Shown here piece after piece: positions 42,855 through 50,756 of a DNA stretch of 64,000 bases. The DNA comes from NIOZ-UU13 sp964417935 (GTDB lineage: Bacteria; Planctomycetota; Phycisphaerae; Sedimentisphaerales; Anaerobacaceae): assembly GCA_964417935.1 (NCBI GenBank), contig CAYQKF010000010.1:1-64000 (forward strand), read 5' to 3'. Both the position numbers and the translations under genes were made by a program. The notes under the pieces are model-generated. The model saw nothing but the letters and a program-made list of their open reading frames with translations. It searched no databases and was not told where the DNA came from. How positions within the stretch are numbered: the first letter of the stretch is position 1; each line of letters opens with the position of its first letter.

Positions 42855-43228
42855 AATTGTGCTTTCAACCATTTTATTATATCTCCAGCTTTTGATAGCT
42901 TTTCTTGTGCGGCTTTTGAATCCAAGAGAATTTGTGTAGAGTCCGGATAGCGACCCTCCAGTTGGAAAATATCAAAGCTCCGCAAAAAGGTTATTTGCTC
43001 AGCGTCAAGTGATAACTCAGCCTTCTCGGCAAGGCGAACAAGATTGTGAATACGTGGTGGAATATCATTTATTTGCCGGGTCACATGTGCTTTGAGTATC
43101 TTTTCAATAGCAAGATGCGCAAAGAAAAGACAATGTCGCAGATGACCTCTTTCCAGCAGCGATTCCGCTGCTGCGAAATCCTCATCACCACTTGTTCTCC
43201 AATAATCAATCTGCTTACTAACGTCCAT
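42851..43228 (-). CDS. HEPN-domain protein, second pair
   Basis: 125 residues from MDVSKQIDYWRTSGDEDFAA. HEPN signature helices: GHLRHCLFFAHLAIEKILKA and IPPRIHNLVRLAEKAEL. An upstream ATG at 43276 would add residues encoded by the REP-like hairpin at 43247-43271, so the ATG at 43228 is preferred. Its stop overlaps the MNT start. Confidence 0.82.
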   Translation of the reverse strand: MDVSKQIDYWRTSGDEDFAAAESLLERGHLRHCLFFAHLAIEKILKAHVTRQINDIPPRIHNLVRLAEKAELSLDAEQITFLRSFDIFQLEGRYPDSTQILLDSKAAQEKLSKAGDIIKWLKAQL

Positions 43229-43246
43229 TTGCTGACTCTTGTTAAT

Positions 43247-43271
43247 GTCATTCCCGCGGAAGCGGGAATCC
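43247..43271. repeat. REP-like hairpin, GTCATTCCCGC family
   Basis: TTCCCGC followed by GGAA and then GCGGGAA, a perfect 7-bp stem. It lies just upstream of the HEPN gene. Confidence 0.85.
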
Positions 43272-43386
43272 ATCATCCTTTACTTTTTATATTTGTGATA
43301 TCTGTGGCTATTTTTCATTCTATGCCGCTTTTAATATACCAACCACCACCACCCCAGAGCAACTATTAAATCAAGCAATGCCAATC

Positions 43387-44235
43387 TTAACTCCGATGAC
43401 ATAGATATTCGTCAGGTACTTCATCAAGACTGAAAAATACATCTTTCTCTGGAAACGCGGCTTGAGCTAAAGGCTTGACTAATTTTTTGTCTCGTGTCAG
43501 TAAACCATCAGCACGACTTAGAAGGCAAACATACTCGACATCCTTAAGATCGTGCCTAGCACGATTTTCTTTTATGCCTGTTGGACTGTGGTTTCTCAAA
43601 AACCTATATTCGAGAATAACAGCGTATGTCACACGAAAAAAATTCCAGCTTACCCATCTATCTGATAAACAATATTTTTCTGGGTGATTTGTAATACCTG
43701 CAAGGTTTTCCGTTGCCAACCTATGAATATCTTGTTGTTCAACCAATTGAACCCAAAACCTAAAACGATTTTGTCGATTATTAGCACTAGCATCGAGTTG
43801 CCTAATTGAAGCGGAAAGCTCTGGATCATTTACTTGGATCTCTTCATAAAGGAGTTCTACTGGATTAAGAAAGTTCCATATATTCTCATCAAGATATTCA
43901 GACATTTCTGACAACTTATAAAATGTTCCATTTTGTTCCTTATATGCGGATCGTATCTTATCTGTGGTCTTTGGATTAACGAAAGACCCATAAGGCGACA
44001 AATTATTGGCTTCTTCATTTAATATACTTTTGATATTTGGGCAAATATGTGCTCCTACTAAGAGAACCTGTTCAAAACGATATAGCAAAACCTCCTTGTT
44101 TTTCTGAGTAGTTAAACACTCGTACAACAATATCTCCGGCAGAATGAGAAAATTATTCTTTGCAAAATCGCAAAGAACATCTGTTTTCGTTGCCATAAAA
44201 ATATTCTTGTCAATGATTATTTGTTTTGGTTTCAT
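43387..44235 (-). CDS. PIN-like domain protein (putative ribonuclease), translationally coupled to aroDE
   Basis: 282 residues. The start IIIDKNIFMA, with Asp9, Glu39 in LLYECLT, and a C-terminal DLKDVEYVCLLSRADGLLTRD resemble the acidic residues of a PIN-type nuclease. The fold assignment is inferred. The ATG overlaps the stop of aroDE (ATGA), so its translation is tied to the aromatic enzyme. It is much longer than a VapC toxin (~130). No antitoxin gene is next to it. Confidence 0.5.
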   Translation of the reverse strand: MKPKQIIIDKNIFMATKTDVLCDFAKNNFLILPEILLYECLTTQKNKEVLLYRFEQVLLVGAHICPNIKSILNEEANNLSPYGSFVNPKTTDKIRSAYKEQNGTFYKLSEMSEYLDENIWNFLNPVELLYEEIQVNDPELSASIRQLDASANNRQNRFRFWVQLVEQQDIHRLATENLAGITNHPEKYCLSDRWVSWNFFRVTYAVILEYRFLRNHSPTGIKENRARHDLKDVEYVCLLSRADGLLTRDKKLVKPLAQAAFPEKDVFFSLDEVPDEYLCHRS

Positions 44236-45857
44236 TTCTCTGGTAGACACTCACAAATGGTTTGTCGCATAAGCTCGGCGTTGCCGTCGGTATTGGTGAA
44301 GAGTTTGAATTGAGCTAAGCCCTGATTGAAGAACATTGAAATGCCGTCAATTGTTTTTGCTCTCTTCTTCTTTGCTTCTTTTAGCAGCAAGGTCTTGGCG
44401 GGATTGTAAACCGTATCGAAAACAGCCATACCTTTTTTCAGGTATTCTTGAGGTACAGGCGTTACGTCAACATTTGGATACATCCCGATACTCGTGCAGT
44501 TTATCAGCAATTTCGCATCAATGTTTGGCAAATCATCTAACGGTGCAAAATCACAATTGAAATCAGCCGCAAGTTTTTCGCCTCTTGAAACAGTGCGGTT
44601 GTAAATTTTGATTTTGGCGCCAGCGTCACTCAACCCGGCCACTATCGCCCTTGCAACACCACCTGCACCGATAACTGCAACCGGCATATCTTTCAAGTCG
44701 GCTCTACTGATAACAAGCGTCGAAGTAATCGCATCTAATGCGGCAGAATAATCGGTATTGTAAGCGCTGAGTTTATCATCAGCCCGTAGGGTGGGGCTTG
44801 CCCCACCATTCTTAATTTTATTCGGTGGGCTAAAGCCCACTCTACAGACTATCGTATTTGCAGCACCGATTTTCTCGGCCAATGGCTCGACAAAACCTTG
44901 TTCTTGCTTTACATAATTGAGCGCGTTTTGTTTATGCGGGATTGTTACACTAAAGCCGTTGAAGTTCAGCCATTTCCTAAAAAGCGCATTATGTAGGAAC
45001 GAGTCGAATTCCTGCTGTCCGCCTTCGACCAATAACGGCAGATATAATTTGTTCATACGTTTTTCCGCGAAGCAGGCATTATGAATTGCAGGACTTAACG
45101 AATGAGCTACCGGGTCGGCAATCACGCCAAAAAGTTCGGTGTCGTATTTTATATGGTCATAGCGGTACAATTTCTTGAGCTGTTCGATAGTCAACTGGCC
45201 CGGCGCTGTTGCGCTTCGGTCGTCGATACTTGCAAAGGTTACAAAGCTGTTCATCTTTTTCGCTATGATTCTGCTGATAAGCCCGGCCTCGCCCATACAA
45301 AAAACAATTCGTTCACCGCTTGTTTGATGCAGCAAATCGAAGGCCTCAAAGCAATCGTTTATATGATTTGCCATATAGACAAGTTTGGGTATCGCCTCTG
45401 GACATAAGGTCAAGATGTCCTGATGCAGTTCGCTGATATTAGCGAATTTTGTTTGAAAATTGTGGGCCGACAAGATTAGCCGAGCCGTTGAGCTTTGCGA
45501 CAGCGCCAGCCGTATTTTTTCCTGATTCTCGATAGAGAGGTAGTTGTCATATTCAAAGTCAATAAATTCAGCACCGGCTTTCAGCGCGCCGGTCAGTACA
45601 TCAACTCGCAATTTCTGCGGATAATCTATTACCCCCCCCTGCTGTTCATCGCGACAGGTTACAATTATTGGCAGTTGTTTATCGCCGGCGTTTTTTACAT
45701 AGACAATCAAATTTTTAACTAAATCGACACTTAGGTTTTCGAGATAATCTGTACGCAGCTCAAGCATCTCGGCTCCGGCTGCCAGAGCCTTCTTGACCTG
45801 CCCCTTGGCAGTATCTAAATCCTTCGCTGCTATTGGAATGGCTAATTTTGTCTCCAT
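44232..45857 (-). CDS. aroDE: Bifunctional type I 3-dehydroquinate dehydratase / shikimate dehydrogenase
   Basis: 541 residues. Residues 1-225 are the type I dehydroquinase: ELRTDYLE, VTCRDEQQGG, Schiff-base Lys158 in PKLVYMA. From about 240 on is AroE: GVIADPVAHSLSPAIHN, SVTIPHK (Lys309), GAANTIV, NTD and GAGGVARAIVAG. The fused protein turns dehydroquinate into shikimate. Residues 338-359 (GFSPP ... GGASPTLRA) are absent from normal AroE and are encoded by a palindromic element at 44786-44846. aroB is divergent, 490 bp away. Confidence 0.92.
   Translation of the reverse strand: METKLAIPIAAKDLDTAKGQVKKALAAGAEMLELRTDYLENLSVDLVKNLIVYVKNAGDKQLPIIVTCRDEQQGGVIDYPQKLRVDVLTGALKAGAEFIDFEYDNYLSIENQEKIRLALSQSSTARLILSAHNFQTKFANISELHQDILTLCPEAIPKLVYMANHINDCFEAFDLLHQTSGERIVFCMGEAGLISRIIAKKMNSFVTFASIDDRSATAPGQLTIEQLKKLYRYDHIKYDTELFGVIADPVAHSLSPAIHNACFAEKRMNKLYLPLLVEGGQQEFDSFLHNALFRKWLNFNGFSVTIPHKQNALNYVKQEQGFVEPLAEKIGAANTIVCRVGFSPPNKIKNGGASPTLRADDKLSAYNTDYSAALDAITSTLVISRADLKDMPVAVIGAGGVARAIVAGLSDAGAKIKIYNRTVSRGEKLAADFNCDFAPLDDLPNIDAKLLINCTSIGMYPNVDVTPVPQEYLKKGMAVFDTVYNPAKTLLLKEAKKKRAKTIDGISMFFNQGLAQFKLFTNTDGNAELMRQTICECLPEK
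44786..44846. repeat. Palindromic element inserted in frame in aroDE
   Basis: About 61 bp. The ends GTAGGGTGGG and CCCACTCTAC pair, with internal hairpins GTGGGGCTTGCCCCAC and GTGGGCTAAAGCCCAC. It adds about 22 residues between the AroE motifs GAANTIV and DKLSAYNTD without breaking the frame. Confidence 0.85.
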
Positions 45858-46016
45858 AATCCAAACATATAGCAGCGAAAAACCCCAAAAGCAAGGGCAA
45901 AAACTAAAGTATCGTCCCTAACCCGGTCGAGCCAGAACCAAAGAGGGTAGATAAAAGGCTGACGCCTTACCGAAACCACCTTCTGTTGTTAAGCATCCAT
46001 CTAAATCGCACGACCG

Positions 46017-46055
46017 CAATCTCCCTCCCCACCCTCTTTTGAGGGAGGGAGATTG
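46017..46055. repeat. 13-bp perfect hairpin in the aroDE-aroB intergenic region
   Basis: CAATCTCCCTCCC and GGGAGGGAGATTG around a 13-base loop (CACCCTCTTTTGA), extended by one G-C pair. It lies in the 45858-46350 gap between divergent aroDE and aroB. It has no T-run, so it is not a clear terminator, and it may be another repeat. I see no gene in the rest of this gap. Confidence 0.65.
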
Positions 46056-46350
46056 CTTGTTCTGAAAACAAAAAGCTTTGCCTCTGCTGCCGGGTCGATC
46101 AAACGCCACGCCAAATAAAAACCGATTTGGCATGTCGTTTGAAGCGCCCCTCGGTTTATCAACTTCGAATCATCTATATGCTATCAAAGTTGATATTGTC
46201 TTCGGGGTGCCCCTTCAATAACAAACTGAAGCGGCACCAAAAAAGTTCTTGAACATAATATTCCAACACTATAAAAGAATGGTATATGAGAACACCCCGT
46301 AAAGGGGAATATACGCGTTTTGAGTCCGATGAATTTATTGGTTTGATATA

Positions 46351-47445
46351 ATGTTAGAGCACGAGATTAAAATTCCGTCCTCGCCGGCCGCAAGTTACAG
46401 GATAAAAATCGGCACAGAAGTCCTTGGCGCATTGTGGCCCCAGATAGAAGCCGATTTTGCCGGGTACAACAAATTTGTTGTTACCGATGAAAACCTGGTC
46501 TCTGCAGGCCATTTGGAAAAACTACTGGGCCAAAGAGATGTTCCCACTTTCATAATAAGTCCGCCCGGTGAGACTTCAAAAAATATAGATACGCTAATTT
46601 CAATAATCGAGACGATGGAAAGGGCCTATCTCGGCAGAGATACCCTTGTTATTGCTCTTGGTGGCGGGACGGTCGGTGACATCGCAGGATTTGCGGCTGC
46701 TGTTTTCAAAAGAGGCGTCCCTGTCCTTCAGATACCCACGACCACAGTCGCTCAGGCTGATTCCGCTGTAGGCGGCAAAGCCGGAGTCGATTCGGAGCGA
46801 AGCAAGAACGCTTTCGGTGCGTTTTGGCACCCGGCGGCTGTTTATGTCGATGTCGCAACTTTAACAACCCTTGATGACAGACAATTCAGGGCCGGACTGG
46901 TCGAATCCGTGAAGCATGCCCTTATTGCTGATAGTGAGTATTTTGAATTTCTGGAAAACAATCTCGACGCTGTTCTCGAACGAAAGCCGGACATGCTGGA
47001 AACAATAGCTCATTTCAACTGCAAAATAAAGGGCAGCATCGTCGAGACCGACCCCTGCGAGCAAAACAAAAGAAGAATTCTAAATTATGGCCATACTATC
47101 GGACATGCTGTTGAGGCGGCCAGCGGATTTGAACTGCTGCACGGTGAAGCGGTCGCTGTTGGTATTATCGCAGCTGGCTTAATCGAAATTGAATTAGAAT
47201 TAGGCTCACAGGAAAGACTTGAGAGAATCCGGCAAATTCTTGAAAAACTGGATGTTCCGGTAAAATTACCAAAGAATTTAGCCAAAAGAGAGCTGATAGA
47301 CCTGATAAAGCACGACAAAAAGGCAGTTAAAAAATGGCCAAGGTTCGTGTTGATTAGTAACATAGGTCAGGTATATTGTCCGGATGAACAGTATGCTGTC
47401 GAGGTCGCTCCTGAGCTGGTCGAAAAAATATTGAAAGAGCTTTAG
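46351..47445 (+). CDS. aroB: 3-dehydroquinate synthase (bacterial type)
   Basis: 364 residues. Typical NAD- and metal-dependent AroB: LGGGTVGDIAGFAAAVFKRG, PTTTVAQADSAVGGKAGVD, LNYGHTIGHAVE and HGEAVAVG. It converts DAHP to 3-dehydroquinate, the second step of the shikimate pathway. The next genes include an unrelated second dehydroquinate synthase (51535-52530), so the region has two. Confidence 0.95.
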   Translation: MLEHEIKIPSSPAASYRIKIGTEVLGALWPQIEADFAGYNKFVVTDENLVSAGHLEKLLGQRDVPTFIISPPGETSKNIDTLISIIETMERAYLGRDTLVIALGGGTVGDIAGFAAAVFKRGVPVLQIPTTTVAQADSAVGGKAGVDSERSKNAFGAFWHPAAVYVDVATLTTLDDRQFRAGLVESVKHALIADSEYFEFLENNLDAVLERKPDMLETIAHFNCKIKGSIVETDPCEQNKRRILNYGHTIGHAVEAASGFELLHGEAVAVGIIAAGLIEIELELGSQERLERIRQILEKLDVPVKLPKNLAKRELIDLIKHDKKAVKKWPRFVLISNIGQVYCPDEQYAVEVAPELVEKILKEL

Positions 47446-47468
47446 GGAGCGTATTAAAAGGCTGTCTT

Positions 47469-47550
47469 GTCATTCTGAACGGAGCGAAGCGGAGTCGAGG
47501 AATCTATTAAAAAAAGTCATTGCGAGGAGAGTAACGACGAAGCAATCTCA
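47469..47550. repeat. REP-like element, GTCATTCTGAGC family (variant)
   Basis: GTCATTCTGAACGGAGCGAA, then a second GTCATTGCGAGGAGAGTAAC half with AGCAATCT. It lies downstream of aroB. Confidence 0.65.
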
Positions 47551-47656
47551 AAAATACTTAGCTTTAAATTTTACATAGGGTTTTTATTAAAACCCAAGGT
47601 TTACCCTTAGTGTTATGTTTTTTGACCTTAATTTGTTGATGGGTTGTTTTCTTTTC

Positions 47657-47691
47657 AATCGGCAATCGCAAATCATAAATCACCAATTGTT
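47657..47691. repeat. Heptad array, unit about AATCGCA
   Basis: AATCGGC, AATCGCA, AATCATA, AATCACC, AATTGTT. An octamer array (GCACTTGT, GCTCTTAC, GCTCTTGT) follows at 47752-47780. The rest of the 47446-47802 gap shows nothing. Confidence 0.75.
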
Positions 47692-47802
47692 TTTTTCTTG
47701 CCTTTTGTGCTGCTTTAGATAGATTTTACAAAAAGAGCATAAATTGCTTATGCACTTGTGCTCTTACGCTCTTGTGCACTTAAAGTATTTGGAGATTTGA
47801 CA

Positions 47803-48597
47803 ATGATAGGCAAAAAGATAAGACTCGAAAGGATAATCGACCGCGATTCCCACAACACGGTAATTATTCCGATGGATCACGGCGTTACTGTCGGCCCTAT
47901 CGAAGGACTGGCGGACATGAGACAGACCATCAGCAAGGTCGTCGCTGGCGGAGCAAATGCCATCCTGATGCACAAAGGGGTCGTTCGCGCAGGTCACAGA
48001 GGCGCCGGCAAAGACGTCGGACTGATTATTCACCTTTCCGGCGGAACATCGCTAAGTCCCGACCCCAATGCGAAGGAGCTGGTCTGCACAGTCGAAGAGG
48101 CAATCAAGCTCGGTGCCGACGCCGTCTCTGTCCACATAAACCTCGGCGCCCAGACTGACAAAGAAATGCTCTGGCAATTGGGCCATATCAGTGAGCGATG
48201 TCTTGAATGGCAAATGCCGCTTGTTGCAATGATGTACACACGAGGCCCGAAAATCAAAGATGAATACGACGTCAAGTACGTCAAGCATGCAGCAAGAGTA
48301 GGGGCCGAATTAGGTGCAGATATCGTTAAGGTGGTCTATACCGGCAGCGTCGAAAGTTTCACCGAAGTAGTGCAGGGCTGTCCGGTAACGGTGGTTATTG
48401 CAGGCGGCCCGAAAATGGACAGCGACGAGGATATTTTCAAAATGGTGGACGGAGCGCTAAAAGCCGGCGCTTCGGGTGTATCTATCGGCCGAAACGCCTT
48501 CCAGCACAAAGACCCGATCAAAATGGTCCAAGCCCTAAGCAAAATGGTCCACAAGAGCGCAAGCGTTGAAGAAGCAATTGCAGCACTGCAAAACTAA
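47803..48597 (+). CDS. Archaeal-type ADH synthase (aldolase of the alternative dehydroquinate route)
   Basis: 264 residues. Closely resembles 2-amino-3,7-dideoxy-D-threo-hept-6-ulosonate synthase, as in Methanocaldococcus MJ0400, of the FbaB/DhnA class I aldolase family. Conserved segments are VRAGHRGAGKDVGLIIHLSG, PMDHGV, GGPKMDSDED and the Schiff-base Lys in ADIVKVVYTG. In archaea it condenses aspartate semialdehyde with a deoxy-ketofructose phosphate; GriI homologues in actinobacteria instead make 3-amino-4-hydroxybenzoate precursors. The ATG after GGAGATTTGACA is chosen over an upstream start at 47758. Its partner enzyme is at 51535-52530. Confidence 0.86.
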   Translation: MIGKKIRLERIIDRDSHNTVIIPMDHGVTVGPIEGLADMRQTISKVVAGGANAILMHKGVVRAGHRGAGKDVGLIIHLSGGTSLSPDPNAKELVCTVEEAIKLGADAVSVHINLGAQTDKEMLWQLGHISERCLEWQMPLVAMMYTRGPKIKDEYDVKYVKHAARVGAELGADIVKVVYTGSVESFTEVVQGCPVTVVIAGGPKMDSDEDIFKMVDGALKAGASGVSIGRNAFQHKDPIKMVQALSKMVHKSASVEEAIAALQN

Positions 48598-48689
48598 AGT
48601 ACTCAAACCGACGGGCTAATACAGCAGTGTGTTCAACATGGTTTTGAGTGTCACTGATACACAAGACCATAATTAAAAAGAGGTAAATT

Positions 48690-49664
48690 ATGTCAGGAAG
48701 TATAGACCGCCGAGGCTTTCTAAAAAAATCCGCCATTGCCACTACAGCCACTTTAGCTTTAAGTTTAGAAAAGAAAGCTTCATTGGCAGGCTCAACAGAA
48801 AAACCAGTTGCCCCTGAAGGTTCTACGAAAACTTTACCAACGGGCAGTATCGGTAATGTTAAAATTAGCAGGTTAATCGCCGGCGGCAATCCATTCAGCG
48901 GCTGGTCACATAGCAGAGATTTGAAATATTTATCTGAATTATTCAAGGCCTACAGCAAGGATGAAAAGATTCTCCAGACACTCGAACTATACGAAGAAAA
49001 TGGAATAAATACTATTATAGCAGGTGGTGTTAGAGTTCTCGATAAATATTGGAAAGAAAGGGGCGGAAAGATACAATGGATTGCACAAACCCATCCAAAA
49101 TCAAATGACCTGACCACTAATATAAAAAGGGCCATTGATAATGGAGCTGTCGCGGCTTATATACAGGGTGGTATTGGAGATAGTTTCGTCAAAAATGGTC
49201 GTGTTGACCTTCTTGGAAAAGCCATCGAATTTATTAAAGAAAACCGAATACCCGCAGGTATTGGCGCCCATTCAATAGAAGTACCGATTGCATGCGAAAA
49301 GGCAGGAATAGAACCCGATTTTTATATGAAAACTTTACATAGTGGGAACTATTGGTCCGCTACACCTAAAGAAGACAGGGTAAAATGGAGTGTTGATAGT
49401 TTCGGCCCTGATGACCATGATAACATTTGGTCCCTTGACCCGGAACGAACTATTGAATTTATGAAAAAAGTTGACAAGCCCTGGATAGCCTTTAAGGTTT
49501 TAGCTGCAGGGGCTATCCATCCGAGAGATGGTTTCAAGTATGCCTTTAACAACGGTGCCGACTTTATTTGTGCGGGAATGTTCGATTTTCAGGTTATTGA
49601 GGATGTAATTATTGCAAAAAATGTATTATCAAAAACAGATAGAAAGCGCCCCTGGAGAGGATAG
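48690..49664 (+). CDS. Exported aldo/keto-reductase-like TIM-barrel protein
   Basis: 324 residues with a twin-arginine signal (DRRGFLKKSAIATTATLAL). The remainder resembles an aldo/keto reductase barrel: GNVKISRLIAGGNPFSG, ELYEENGINTIIAGG, GAIHPRDGFKYAFNNGADFI. The usual Tyr-Lys catalytic pair cannot be placed clearly, so it may not be a reductase. The ATG follows AAAGAGGTAAATT. It lies 90 bp downstream of the ADH-synthase gene. Confidence 0.6.
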   Translation: MSGSIDRRGFLKKSAIATTATLALSLEKKASLAGSTEKPVAPEGSTKTLPTGSIGNVKISRLIAGGNPFSGWSHSRDLKYLSELFKAYSKDEKILQTLELYEENGINTIIAGGVRVLDKYWKERGGKIQWIAQTHPKSNDLTTNIKRAIDNGAVAAYIQGGIGDSFVKNGRVDLLGKAIEFIKENRIPAGIGAHSIEVPIACEKAGIEPDFYMKTLHSGNYWSATPKEDRVKWSVDSFGPDDHDNIWSLDPERTIEFMKKVDKPWIAFKVLAAGAIHPRDGFKYAFNNGADFICAGMFDFQVIEDVIIAKNVLSKTDRKRPWRG

Positions 49665-49682
49665 AAACATCTGTCACCCCTT

Positions 49683-49795
49683 GTCATTTCGACCGAAGCG
49701 ATGCATAGCATCGCGCAGTGGAGAAATCTATTAAAAAGCAGATTTCCCTACTCGCCTTTGCTATGCCTTTCCTCCATAGGCAGACTTGAAATGAT
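49683..49795. repeat. REP-like element, GTCATTTCGACCGAAG type
   Basis: Begins GTCATTTCGACCGAAGCG and ends GACTTGAAATGAT; AGAAATCT and AGATTTCC form an internal inverted pair. Confidence 0.65.
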
Positions 49796-49879
49796 ATCTA
49801 CAATTTTTACTACAAAGCAAAATGAAATAAAACAGCAAAAAGAATCCAGACCCTGAGCAAATTTTTGAAGGAGATTATT

Positions 49880-50710
49880 ATGAATCGCTATCCCGCAATT
49901 ATCGTTTTGGTCGCAGTATTGACCGGCTTAATCTTGTTCTTTGGCTTCACACAATCGACAATGGGTCAAGGCCGTCCGAAACTCGTTAAAGCCAAAGATG
50001 GCTCCGGCATCATCGGCTATAAAGACACCCCAATCCTGCCCTGGTGCGGCTACCACGTGCACGACCCAGACCGGCCGGCACCAAATAAAGTAAATCCCGG
50101 CCCGACAAACAAACAAGGAAAAACAGGCGCAATTCCATCCGACGCCATAATTCTCTTCGATGGAAATAATCTCTCACAATGGAACTCTTCCGATTGGAAA
50201 ATCGAGAACGGTGAGCTTATCGCCGTCTCCGGTAATCTCACAACAAAAAAGCCCTTCGGCGACTGCCAGTTGCACATCGAATGGATGGCCCCTGACCCGC
50301 CACAGGGCGGAATTTGGGACCGCGGCAACAACGGCGTGATGCTTATGGGCCTCTTTGAAATCCAGGTTTACGACTCATACACTGAAAAGCTCTATCCTGA
50401 CGGCCAGGCCGCCGCCGTTTACGGCCAGACCCCGCCGATGGTAAACGCCTGCCGCAGGCCCGGCCAGTGGCAGTCATTCGATATAATCTTCTTCGCCCCT
50501 GTCTTCAAATCCGGCAAGCTCGAAAAGCCCGCTTATGTCACCGTCCTGCACAACGGCCTCCTTGTCCATCACAACCAGAAAATCTACGGCCCGACCGGCC
50601 ATCGAATCCTGCCCCGCTACAGCAAACCTATCCCCGAAAAACTACCGCTTGCCCTCTCTGCCCACAACAACCCCGTTCGCTTCCGAAACATCTGGCTACG
50701 ACCACTTTGA
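49880..50710 (+). CDS. Secreted DUF1080 (3-keto-disaccharide hydrolase-like) protein
   Basis: 276 residues from the ATG after AAGGAG. Signal peptide (IIVLVAVLTGLILFFGF), then a concanavalin-like jelly-roll typical of DUF1080: IILFDGNNLSQW, FGDCQLHIEWMAP, NNGVMLMGLFEIQV and VRFRNIWLRPL at the end. Some members hydrolyse 3-keto-glycosides. DUF1080 genes are especially numerous in planctomycetes. Confidence 0.85.
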   Translation: MNRYPAIIVLVAVLTGLILFFGFTQSTMGQGRPKLVKAKDGSGIIGYKDTPILPWCGYHVHDPDRPAPNKVNPGPTNKQGKTGAIPSDAIILFDGNNLSQWNSSDWKIENGELIAVSGNLTTKKPFGDCQLHIEWMAPDPPQGGIWDRGNNGVMLMGLFEIQVYDSYTEKLYPDGQAAAVYGQTPPMVNACRRPGQWQSFDIIFFAPVFKSGKLEKPAYVTVLHNGLLVHHNQKIYGPTGHRILPRYSKPIPEKLPLALSAHNNPVRFRNIWLRPL

Positions 50711-50756
50711 TTGTCAGAAAGTCAGCATAGGCAGACAATTGGCCTCTCCTGCTTTC

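Noticed and set aside
46017..46055. A rho-independent terminator
   Set aside because: No T-run follows the stem on either strand and it lies between divergent genes.
45918..46133. A 71-residue gene between aroDE and aroB
   Set aside because: It runs through the perfect hairpin and has composition of repeat DNA, with no ribosome site.
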